Source: an uncultured Collinsella sp.
GTDB taxonomy: Bacteria > Actinomycetota > Coriobacteriia > Coriobacteriales > Coriobacteriaceae
DNA length: 8,860 nucleotides
Direction: 5' to 3'
Assembly: GCA_900549535.1 (NCBI GenBank)
Contig: UROR01000082.1
Location: forward strand, 1 to 8,860
Shown here: positions 1-6,492 of the stretch, piece by piece
How positions within the stretch are numbered: position 1 is the stretch's first letter
Layout of the letters: each line of letters begins with the position of its first letter
Made by a program: the position numbers and the translations under genes
The notes under the pieces: generated by a model
Told to the model about the DNA's origin: nothing
What the model saw: only the letters and a program-made list of their open reading frames with translations
Database searches by the model: none

Positions 1-141
1 CGCGTGGAGATCTTTATCGAGCAGGTGGACGTGCGCGTGCTGCGTGCCGAGGTGCCGGCCAAGGTCAACGCACGCTCGATTCCGCTGCTGGCAGAGGCAA
101 AGGCCATTGTGGGTAACCAGGGTCGCGTGACGGTGATCTAA
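1..141 (+). CDS. C-terminal fragment of an unidentified protein
   Basis: Frame 1 is open from the first base to a TAA stop at 139-141, giving 46 residues that begin RVEIFIEQVDVRVLRAEVP and end GNQGRVTVI. The rest of the gene lies to the left of the window. Codon use matches the neighbours (G/C-rich third positions), which supports real coding. The fragment has no membrane segment, no cysteine and no motif I recognise, so I assign no function. The stop is only 28 bases before the ATG of the SNF2-family gene, with no terminator-like hairpin between, so the two genes may be co-transcribed. Confidence 0.7.
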   Translation, partial: RVEIFIEQVDVRVLRAEVPAKVNARSIPLLAEAKAIVGNQGRVTVI

Positions 142-159
142 GCTACCCCGGGTGAGATT

Positions 160-164
160 GGAGG
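160..164 (+). promoter_or_regulatory. Ribosome binding site of the SNF2-family gene
   Basis: GGAGG lies five bases before the ATG at 170. It decides the start: the in-frame GTG at 152 lies upstream of this site and has no purine-rich sequence before it, and the GTG at 167 is only two bases away. ATG 170 is therefore the best choice. Confidence 0.7.
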
Positions 165-169
165 AAGTG

Positions 170-3100
170 ATGGCGCAGGGGACGTTTGTGCAGGCGCTTC
201 GCAAAGAGGCGGCGTTGAGCGGCACCTTTATGAAGGGGCGTTCGCTCATGCTCAACGGCGCCGTGCTGTCGATCGAGGACAGCGGCTCGCGCTTCTCCAA
301 AAACGTGACGGTTGAGGGCTCGGTGCGCGGCTCGCGCGGCGACCTGTACAAGACGCACGTGGCGCTCGACATGGACGAGCACGAGGTGATCGACTACGAC
401 TGCGATTGTCCCGCCGCCTATCGTTACCCCGGTATGTGTAAGCACGCTATTGCCACGGCGCTGGCGTATTTGGATGCCAGCGGCGCCGAGCCCGTCGAAG
501 GTTTGCGCACGCCGGTTCGCACGTTTACGGCGCAGCCGAAACAGCCCGCGCGCGCCGCGTCCGCCGCGCCGGCCGTCAACCCCAACTTTCCCTTCCCGGC
601 GCCCGTCCCCACGAGCCCGAGCCTTGTGGCGGCGCTTTCCGATCTTTCGGACGCGCGCATGGATGAGCTGGCGAGCATGCGCCGCAAGCTTGCCGGTGCC
701 GTTGATCCCGACGCCCCCAAAGCGGCGTTGGAGCCCTCGTTGGTGCCGTACTACAATCCGCTGTTCGCTGACCGCTTTAGCTGGGCGCTCGAGTTCCGCA
801 TTCGCTGTGGATCGGTCTCCTACGTGGTCAAGGACATCGACGGCATGGCCGATGCCTACGTGCGCGGCGGCACGTTCTCCTATGGCAAGAAGCTCACGTT
901 TGTCCATTCACCTGAGGCCTTTGACGAAACATCGGCAAAGCTGCTCAACCTTGTTGTGACGACAGTTGCCTATCTCGATGACATCACAAGCTCGCGTTCG
1001 GCGTCGTACGACTTTGCCCGCAGTGGTTTTGTTGCCGAGCGTCAGTTGCCGCTGTCCGAGCATAGCATCGTATATGTGCTGGACCTGCTGCGCGGCCAGA
1101 CCATCTCCTTTGAGCCCGCCTGGTCGCGGGGGATGACGACGCATCGCACCTACGACGTGGCGGTTGAGCTGTCTCCGCAAGGGGAGGACGAGGCATCCGC
1201 TAAGCGCCCACCGCTGCTTGCCGCCAAAATCGCGCCGGCGGCTGGTGGTAGCTATGACCTGCGCCTGCCCGCCGATATGTACTGCTTTGCGTCGGGCGAT
1301 GCCGCCTACTTGGTTGACACGCGCCGCGCGCGCCGTACCGACGCTGCATTTGCTCAGCATGCCGCACCTTTTTTGTCGCGCTTGCTGCCGTGCCGCACGC
1401 CCGCCCATATTGCCGCCGAGCAGGTGGGTGAGTTCTGCCGTATGGCGCTGCCCATTTTGCGCGACTACACCGACCTCACCGCGCCCGCCGCGCTCGATAC
1501 CGTGGCACCCGAGCCGAGCTTTGCTATGGCGATCGGTGTCGACGATGGGCTCGTGACCTGCAAAATTACGGTTACCTACGGCGATTGGTCGGCGGATCTC
1601 TTTAGCCTGGGCGCTCCGGGCAGCCCCTTCGAAGAGCAGCGCCCCGGTGTGCCGCCCCGCGACGAGGTGGCGGAGTTTCGCGTTATGGATACGGCGGCCC
1701 TGTACTTCGATTTCTACGAGCGCGGTCTGGCGTTTGAGGAGCGCGATGACGCCCGCTTGTTCTGCCTGCTGACCGAGGGCCTGTCTGCCCTGTCCGAACT
1801 GGGTGAGATCATGCTCAGCGACCGTCTGCGCCAGATCTCGGTCCGCCCCGCGCCCAAGCTCTCGGTTCGTGCGACCGTTAAGAGCAATCTGCTCGATGTC
1901 GAGCTGGACGCGAGCGGGCTTTCGGCCGCGGACCTTGCCGTCTATCTCGATTCGTACAAGCGCCATCAAACGTTTGCGCGCCTTACGTCCGGCGACATCA
2001 TTCGCCTGGACGAGGGGGCGCGCGCCGCGTTTGGCCTTGCCGAGGACCTGGGTGTCGATGCCGTCGACCTGCTCGACGGCGTGTCGCTTCCCGCGTCGAG
2101 CACCCTGTTCGTCGATAGCATGCTCGCACGCACGCCGGCGCTCGAGGCCGATCGCGACGCTGCGTTCCGCCGTACCGTCGAGCGCCTGGACACGCTCGGC
2201 AAGATGGACTTTACGGTGCCGGCATCGCTCAAGGCAACGATGCGCGGCTACCAGGTCGACGGATACCAGTGGCTCGGCTCGCTCGAACACCTGGGCCTTG
2301 GCGGCATCTTGGCCGACGACATGGGCCTGGGCAAAACGCTCCAGATGATTGCGCATATTCTGGCGCGCGTGGAGGCGGGGGACACCAAGCCCACGCTCGT
2401 GGTATGCCCGGCCTCACTCGTGTACAACTGGACTGCCGAGCTGGAGCGCTTTGCCCCGTCGCTCGATGTGTGCGCCATTGTGGGCGCCAAGGCTCAACGC
2501 CGCGTGCAGATCGCCGGCGTGGCCGAGCATAGCGTGGTCGTGACGTCGTATGACCTTATGCGGCGCGATATCGACGAGTACGTCGAGCGGGATTTTGCCC
2601 GCGTGGTGCTCGATGAGGCACAGTACATTAAAAATCCGCTCACGCAGGTGGCGCGCGCCGCCAAGCGCCTGCCTGCCGGCGTGCGCTTTGCCCTGACGGG
2701 CACGCCCATCGAAAACCGCCTGTCCGAGCTCTGGAGCATCTTCGACTTTTTGATGCCGGGCCTTTTGGGGACGCGCGAGTCGTTTGCCAAGCGCTTTGAG
2801 AGCCCCGTCGAGCATGCCGAGGGCGATAGCGCCGCTCGCCTGCAGGCGCTCGTGTCGCCGTTTGTGCTGCGCCGTGTTAAGGAAGACGTGGTGGCCGACC
2901 TGCCCGAGAAGATCGAGGACACCGTCATGGCACGGCTTACCGGCGAGCAACGCAAGCTCTACCTGGCCAACCAGGACCGCATCGCCCAGCAGGTGCAGCA
3001 CCGCGAGGCTGGGGAGTTTAAGAAGGACAAGCTCAAGGTGCTCGCCGAGCTCACCAAGCTGCGCCAGATCTGCTGCGACCCGCGTCTACACTACGAGGAT

Positions 3101-3634
3101 TACAAGGCGGGGAGCGCCAAGCTCGATACGTGCATGGAGCTCGTGCACGGCGCACTCGACGGCGGACATCGCATCCTGTTGTTCAGCCAGTTTACGGGTA
3201 TGCTCGATATCATCGGCAAGCGCCTGTCCAAGGAGGACATCGCCTTCCTTAAGCTCACGGGCGCTTCGTCTAAGGAGAGCCGCGCCAAGATGGTCGCGCA
3301 GTTCCAAGCGGGCGAGGTGCCGGTGTTCTTGATTTCGCTCAAGGCGGGTGGCGTGGGCCTGAACCTGACGGCTGCCGACGTGGTCATCCATTATGACCCG
3401 TGGTGGAACGTGGCCGCGCAGGACCAGGCGACCGACCGTGCGCACCGTATTGGCCAGCAACATACCGTGACCGTGTACAAGCTCATCGCCAAGGACACGA
3501 TCGAGGAGCGCATCATGCAGATGCAGGAGTCCAAACGCGACCTGGTCAATAGCGTGCTCGGCGGCGACGGCATCTCGTCGGCGCTGTTTACCCGCGAGGA
3601 TGTTCTGGCGCTGCTGGGCGGCGACGGGCGCTAA
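170..3634 (+). CDS. SNF2-family DEAD/DEAH-type ATPase with N-terminal SWIM zinc finger
   Basis: This 1154-residue protein is a bacterial SNF2/Rad54-like superfamily 2 ATPase, expected to translocate on double-stranded DNA and remodel bound proteins. Residues 78-92 form a SWIM zinc-finger motif (C78-x-C80-x9-C90-x-H92), a predicted nucleic-acid or protein contact. An Ala/Pro-rich linker follows at about 115-155, then a long central region matching the SNF2-associated part of the bacterial family. The motor has motif I DDMGLGKT (716-723, K722), motif II DEAQ (815-818), motif III TGTP (843-846), the second RecA lobe from about 1000 (LLFSQF at 1003), motif V KAGGVGLNLT (from 1058) and motif VI TDRAHRIGQ (from 1088). 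All motor motifs are intact, so it should hydrolyse ATP. Length and domain order are normal for the family. Its cellular role is not known from sequence; roles in transcription recycling (RapA-like) or DNA repair are only analogies. Confidence 0.93.
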   Translation: MAQGTFVQALRKEAALSGTFMKGRSLMLNGAVLSIEDSGSRFSKNVTVEGSVRGSRGDLYKTHVALDMDEHEVIDYDCDCPAAYRYPGMCKHAIATALAYLDASGAEPVEGLRTPVRTFTAQPKQPARAASAAPAVNPNFPFPAPVPTSPSLVAALSDLSDARMDELASMRRKLAGAVDPDAPKAALEPSLVPYYNPLFADRFSWALEFRIRCGSVSYVVKDIDGMADAYVRGGTFSYGKKLTFVHSPEAFDETSAKLLNLVVTTVAYLDDITSSRSASYDFARSGFVAERQLPLSEHSIVYVLDLLRGQTISFEPAWSRGMTTHRTYDVAVELSPQGEDEASAKRPPLLAAKIAPAAGGSYDLRLPADMYCFASGDAAYLVDTRRARRTDAAFAQHAAPFLSRLLPCRTPAHIAAEQVGEFCRMALPILRDYTDLTAPAALDTVAPEPSFAMAIGVDDGLVTCKITVTYGDWSADLFSLGAPGSPFEEQRPGVPPRDEVAEFRVMDTAALYFDFYERGLAFEERDDARLFCLLTEGLSALSELGEIMLSDRLRQISVRPAPKLSVRATVKSNLLDVELDASGLSAADLAVYLDSYKRHQTFARLTSGDIIRLDEGARAAFGLAEDLGVDAVDLLDGVSLPASSTLFVDSMLARTPALEADRDAAFRRTVERLDTLGKMDFTVPASLKATMRGYQVDGYQWLGSLEHLGLGGILADDMGLGKTLQMIAHILARVEAGDTKPTLVVCPASLVYNWTAELERFAPSLDVCAIVGAKAQRRVQIAGVAEHSVVVTSYDLMRRDIDEYVERDFARVVLDEAQYIKNPLTQVARAAKRLPAGVRFALTGTPIENRLSELWSIFDFLMPGLLGTRESFAKRFESPVEHAEGDSAARLQALVSPFVLRRVKEDVVADLPEKIEDTVMARLTGEQRKLYLANQDRIAQQVQHREAGEFKKDKLKVLAELTKLRQICCDPRLHYEDYKAGSAKLDTCMELVHGALDGGHRILLFSQFTGMLDIIGKRLSKEDIAFLKLTGASSKESRAKMVAQFQAGEVPVFLISLKAGGVGLNLTAADVVIHYDPWWNVAAQDQATDRAHRIGQQHTVTVYKLIAKDTIEERIMQMQESKRDLVNSVLGGDGISSALFTREDVLALLGGDGR

Positions 3635-3771
3635 CCCGCTCGGGTGGGGCCGCCAGGGCGGATGGCACACGCTGCCCCATCGTCCCCGTCCGTTATGTGT
3701 TCATTTGCGATGCCGTGGATGGTTCTCCTGCCTTTGGGCATAAGAAGCATCGAGAACACCGGCACATCAGC

Positions 3772-3778
3772 AAAGGAG
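3772..3778 (+). promoter_or_regulatory. Ribosome binding site of the superoxide reductase gene
   Basis: AAAGGAG lies six bases before the ATG at 3785. The open frame extends back to about 3644, but that part translates to a sequence unlike superoxide reductases and has no ribosome site, so the start at 3785 is preferred. Confidence 0.75.
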
Positions 3779-3784
3779 AACATC

Positions 3785-4147
3785 ATGGCGAAATTCTTTA
3801 AGGATCCCGACGGCAAGCTCATTGCCGCCCTTGGCGACGACGTTGCGACCCCTGCCGGTTGCACGGAACTGACCGCAAACACCGAGGACGCGGCGCACGA
3901 GAAGCACGTACCTGTTGTCGAGACCGAGCGCGACGGTCACGTGATTCGCGCACGCGTTGGCTCGGTCGAGCACCCCAGCCTGCCTGAGCACTATATCGAG
4001 TGGATTGCCCTCGAGGCCGAGGGCCGTCTGGAGGTCCACTACCTTGAGCCCGGTATGAAGCCCGCGACGTTTTTCGCGGGCGGTTCCAAGACCGGCACCG
4101 TCTATGCCTATTGCAACCTGCACGGGCTGTGGTCCGCGACGTTCTAG
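3785..4147 (+). CDS. Superoxide reductase (desulfoferrodoxin family, cysteine-free N-terminal domain, class III-like)
   Basis: This 120-residue cytoplasmic iron protein should reduce superoxide to hydrogen peroxide without making oxygen, a defence typical of anaerobes, using electrons usually passed from rubredoxin. The catalytic Fe(His4Cys) ligands are all visible: H41 within the EKHVP motif (E39 and K40 are the usual catalytic pair), H63, H69 in the EHYIEWI stretch, and C110 and H113 in CNLHGLW. The first 37 residues sit where desulfoferrodoxin has its desulforedoxin domain with four iron-binding cysteines. Here only C26 remains, so the second iron centre cannot form in the usual way. This matches the class III type known from Treponema pallidum, where the domain is kept but has lost its metal. 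The gene stands alone, with a 150-base gap before it and a terminator-like hairpin after it. I saw no convincing promoter in the gap. Confidence 0.92.
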   Translation: MAKFFKDPDGKLIAALGDDVATPAGCTELTANTEDAAHEKHVPVVETERDGHVIRARVGSVEHPSLPEHYIEWIALEAEGRLEVHYLEPGMKPATFFAGGSKTGTVYAYCNLHGLWSATF

Positions 4148-4192
4148 GAGCGTGCCCCCGCTCGGGGTATCATAGCTAGCATATGCACATGC

Positions 4193-4225
4193 AAGCGCCG
4201 ACTGCATCTTGCGGCCGGCGCTTTT
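4193..4225 (+). terminator. Rho-independent terminator-like hairpin after the superoxide reductase gene
   Basis: AAGCGCCG (4193-4200) pairs with CGGCGCTT (4216-4223), and the run TTTT at 4222-4225 overlaps the end of the stem. An inner CTGC/GCGG pairing (4202-4205 with 4211-4214) extends the stem past one mismatch. It lies 45 bases after the superoxide reductase stop and 39 bases before the next start, so termination of the upstream gene is the simplest role. The U-tract is short, so readthrough is possible. Confidence 0.6.
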
Positions 4226-4264
4226 ACTACGACAACGACGGTTTACGACGGAAAGGGCTGAGCC

Positions 4265-6250
4265 ATGAAGCTCGCACTTGCACAGATCGATATGCGCCTG
4301 GGTGATATTGAGGGTATCTGCGGTCGCATCGAGGACCAGGCGCGCCTGGCCCACGAGCGCGGTGCGCGCGTGCTGTGCGTGCCGGCTCCGCTCTTTATGG
4401 GCGCCCTGCCCGGTGGCCTGGTGGGCGCTGCCGACTTTGAGCACGATATGCTTGCCGGCCTGACCGGCGTCGCCGAGCGCATCCAGGAGCTCGACATGAT
4501 CTGCATCGTGCCCGCGGCGGTTTCGTTTGAGGGGCGGCCCCTGCTCGACTATATGATGCTCAAGGACGGTCGCGTGGTGCCCGCGCGCGCAAGCATTGCC
4601 CTGCAGCGCGGCGAGAACAACGACGCGCGTTGGGCACCGCCGGTGTTCGACGTGGACGGCGTGCGCATCGCGGTGATCTTCGACTTGGACCGCGAGCTCG
4701 AGATGCTGCCGACCGGTGTCGACCTCATTGCCTATTTCCAGTTCAACGCATTCGATATGACCGACCGCGAGACCGCTGCCGTTGCCGCCGTGCGCAGCGG
4801 AGCTTACCGCAAGATCGCATCCAAGCGCAGCGTGTGGTTTGCCTGCATGGCGCCGGTCGGTGCGTACGACGAGTCGGTGTATACTGGCGGGTCGTTTGTG
4901 CTCGACGACTGCGGCCGCGTGGTGGCCCAGGCGCCGTGTTTTGAGGAGAGCCTGCTGGTCCAGGAGATCCAGCGCGGCGTGATGCTCGACGCTCTGGAGG
5001 ATCATGAACTGCCCGAGTTCCGCTCGGAGGAGTGGCTGTGGCAGGCGCTGGTGCTCGCCGTGCGCGACAACGCCCGCGCTCACGGTACGTCGCGCGCCGT
5101 GGTGGCGCTCGAAGGCGACCTGCCGTCGTCCCTGCTGGCGGCGCTTGCCGTCGACGCCCTGGGTCCGCGCAACGTGATTGGCCTGGTGCTGGGGCGCAAC
5201 CGCATCTTTACGCCGGCGCAGGAGGAGGCCGAGGCGGCTCGCTGTGCCGCCGTTCGTGCCATTGCCGAGCGCCTGCATATTCGCACGGTCGAGCGCGATG
5301 CACCGGATGCATCGCGTGTGCTCGACCGCGACGTGTCGGCGGGAGACGCCGAGCGTCTGCGCTCGCGCACGCTGGGTTTGATGCTGGAGGACACGGCGCT
5401 CGAGCTGGGCGCGATGGCGCTGAGCCCGCTTTCCAAAACCGAGTACGCGCTGGCAGCGCCCGCACTGTGCGGCGGCTACCAGGGCGATTATGCGCCTTTT
5501 GGCGATGTGTACCTGTCGACGCTCGAGTTTGTGGCGCGCGTGCGCAACCGTACGTCTGCCGTGGTGCCGCAGGAGCTCGTGACGCTCAACGCGGTGGAGG
5601 ATTGCATGGAGCGCGTGCTGGCGCAGGCGCTCTCGACGGTCAATGGTCCGGTCGACATGCTCGACCGCGCGGCGCAGCTACTCGGTGGGCTTGAGCCGGG
5701 CGAGGTCGATGGCACGCTCGAGTCGCACGTCGACCGCAATCGTCCTTTCGACGATATTCCGATGGCTGCCGGTAAACCCGAGGCATGTTCGCTGCTGTTG
5801 ATGCTCGTGCGCCAGGGCGAGGCCGCTCGTCATGTGCTGCCGACGGCGCCGATCGTCTCGGCCCGCTCATTTGCCGAGCGCTCTTGGCCGTATATGCTCG
5901 CGTGGTCCGATCTTGGCCTTAGCGGTAAAGAGCGCATGACGGTCGATTCGCTGGCACGCGCCGAGGTGCGTCGCTTTGCCGACGAGGATACGAGCGAGCG
6001 CATGCGAAGCGAGATGATGGGCGTGCTCGGTGAGCTGCTGGGTATTTCGCCCGAGCAGATGGAGGAGCTGCGCTCCGAGGACGGTCAGCGCCGCCTGCAT
6101 GAAGGCATGAAGAAGTTTGAGGGCGAGGTCCAGGACGCCATCGATAAGATGATGGGCGGTCAGGGCGGACCGCAAGGTGGCCCGCAGGGTGGCCCGATGC
6201 CGCATCCGCCGGTGGATCCAAGACAGTTCCCGTTCTTCTCTCAAAACTAG
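4265..6250 (+). CDS. NAD synthetase-like protein (nitrilase-fold + NAD synthetase-fold), catalytic residues degenerate
   Basis: This 661-residue protein has the layout of glutamine-dependent NAD synthetase (NadE): an N-terminal carbon-nitrogen hydrolase (amidase) domain at about 1-240 and a synthetase domain at about 255-600. Homology is seen in YTGGSFVLDDCGRVV (206-220), FEESLLV (226-232), AALAVDALGPRNVIG (292-306), SKTE (390-393) and the GDYAPFGDV stretch (407-415). The amidase triad looks lost: the FPEL glutamate position reads VPAP (A41), the ICED cysteine position reads FDLD (D140), and I see no lysine in the usual segment (102-125). In the synthetase domain the SGGxDS pyrophosphate loop reads EGDLPS (283-288), and the PKT after the conserved Asp (D414) reads YLS. 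Normal NAD synthesis is therefore unlikely; a structural, regulatory or ligand-binding role is inference. The tail from 631 is Gly/Pro/Gln-rich and probably disordered. The start is supported by GAAAGGG seven bases upstream. The frame is intact, so this is not a decayed pseudogene. Confidence 0.82.
   Translation: MKLALAQIDMRLGDIEGICGRIEDQARLAHERGARVLCVPAPLFMGALPGGLVGAADFEHDMLAGLTGVAERIQELDMICIVPAAVSFEGRPLLDYMMLKDGRVVPARASIALQRGENNDARWAPPVFDVDGVRIAVIFDLDRELEMLPTGVDLIAYFQFNAFDMTDRETAAVAAVRSGAYRKIASKRSVWFACMAPVGAYDESVYTGGSFVLDDCGRVVAQAPCFEESLLVQEIQRGVMLDALEDHELPEFRSEEWLWQALVLAVRDNARAHGTSRAVVALEGDLPSSLLAALAVDALGPRNVIGLVLGRNRIFTPAQEEAEAARCAAVRAIAERLHIRTVERDAPDASRVLDRDVSAGDAERLRSRTLGLMLEDTALELGAMALSPLSKTEYALAAPALCGGYQGDYAPFGDVYLSTLEFVARVRNRTSAVVPQELVTLNAVEDCMERVLAQALSTVNGPVDMLDRAAQLLGGLEPGEVDGTLESHVDRNRPFDDIPMAAGKPEACSLLLMLVRQGEAARHVLPTAPIVSARSFAERSWPYMLAWSDLGLSGKERMTVDSLARAEVRRFADEDTSERMRSEMMGVLGELLGISPEQMEELRSEDGQRRLHEGMKKFEGEVQDAIDKMMGGQGGPQGGPQGGPMPHPPVDPRQFPFFSQN
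6155..6196 (+). repeat. Short in-frame GGPQ-type tandem repeat in the tail of the NAD synthetase-like gene
   Basis: Residues 631-644 read GGQGGPQGGPQGGP, a run of four-residue units encoded by near-identical 12-base repeats with synonymous changes. It starts the low-complexity C-terminal tail (631-661) that follows the folded domain. Such tracts can change length by slippage; nothing here shows that this has happened. Confidence 0.7.
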
Positions 6251-6258
6251 AACGCTGC

Positions 6259-6356
6259 GCGCCCACCAGAGCGGCAATCTGCCTTTCAATCGTCGGGCAT
6301 GACCATAAGGTCAATGCCCTCCTCTTTCAAGGCACCTTGCTCGCTCTGGCGGGCGC
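6259..6356. other. Long nested imperfect hairpin (possible structured RNA or palindromic element)
   Basis: The outer arms 6259-6273 and 6342-6356 are inverted repeats matching at 14 of 15 positions. Moving inward, GCAA (6274-6277) pairs with TTGC (6337-6340), TGCCTT (6280-6285) pairs with AAGGCA (6329-6334), and GGGCATGACC (6295-6304) pairs with 6309-6319 around an ATAA loop with one bulged A. This makes about 34 nested pairs in 98 bases. The single outer mismatch is A·C in a + strand RNA but a U·G wobble in a - strand RNA, so the - strand transcript would fold slightly better. No T-run follows on either side, so it is not a standard terminator. It starts nine bases after the stop of the NAD synthetase-like gene and ends about 60 bases before the ruv -10 box. 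It may be a processing or 3'-protection structure, a small RNA, or a MITE-like palindromic repeat. Confidence 0.55.
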
Positions 6357-6414
6357 TCGCTGGCGTAAGTTCAACTTGCGATTTGACCTTGCTTGTTAGA
6401 TATCGGCCCCGTTG

Positions 6415-6423
6415 TGTTATTCT
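6415..6423 (+). promoter_or_regulatory. Extended -10 promoter of the ruvCAB operon
   Basis: TG-T-TATTCT is an extended -10 element (TG at 6415-6416, TATTCT at 6418-6423). A weak -35 candidate TTGTTA lies at 6393-6398 with a 19-base spacer. Transcription would start near 6430, giving a leader of about 60 bases before ruvC. The overlap with the LexA box just downstream strengthens the call. Confidence 0.55.
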
Positions 6424-6437
6424 AGAACAGACGTTCG
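6424..6437 (+). promoter_or_regulatory. LexA (SOS) operator upstream of ruvC
   Basis: AGAACAGACGTTCG contains the perfect half-sites GAAC (6425-6428) and GTTC (6433-6436) with a four-base spacer. It agrees with the Gram-positive/actinobacterial SOS box CGAACRNRYGTTYG at all positions but the first. It abuts the -10 box and covers the likely transcription start, so bound LexA would block initiation. Control of ruv genes by LexA is well established in other bacteria; here it is inferred from the site. Confidence 0.8.
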
Positions 6438-6480
6438 TGAATGATGCGCGGGGCCTTGCCTTGCGCTTGGCAAAAGGCGA

Positions 6481-6487
6481 GGGGAGG
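6481..6487 (+). promoter_or_regulatory. Ribosome binding site deciding the TTG start of ruvC
   Basis: GGGGAGG ends five bases before the TTG at 6493. No ATG or GTG in the right frame lies nearby, and the predicted protein begins MVILGIDPG as RuvC proteins do, so TTG is the start. Confidence 0.75.
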
Positions 6488-6492
6488 CTGGC

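Noticed and set aside
908..2356. Long - strand open frame of about 480 codons opposite the SNF2-family gene
   Set aside because: Same antisense shadow effect; the + strand frame has clear family motifs and this one has none.
3634..3645. ACCC-GCTC-GGGT hairpin at the SNF2 gene stop as a terminator
   Set aside because: The stem is only four pairs and no T-run follows.
3644..3784. N-terminal extension of the superoxide reductase frame upstream of the ATG at 3785
   Set aside because: It has no ribosome site and its translation does not resemble the family; AAAGGAG is placed correctly for ATG 3785.
3767..5278. Long - strand open frame of about 500 codons opposite the superoxide reductase and NAD synthetase-like genes
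   Set aside because: The product is rich in His, Arg and Ala with no recognisable domain, and it lies antisense to two well-supported genes; high GC at third positions suppresses stops on the opposite strand.
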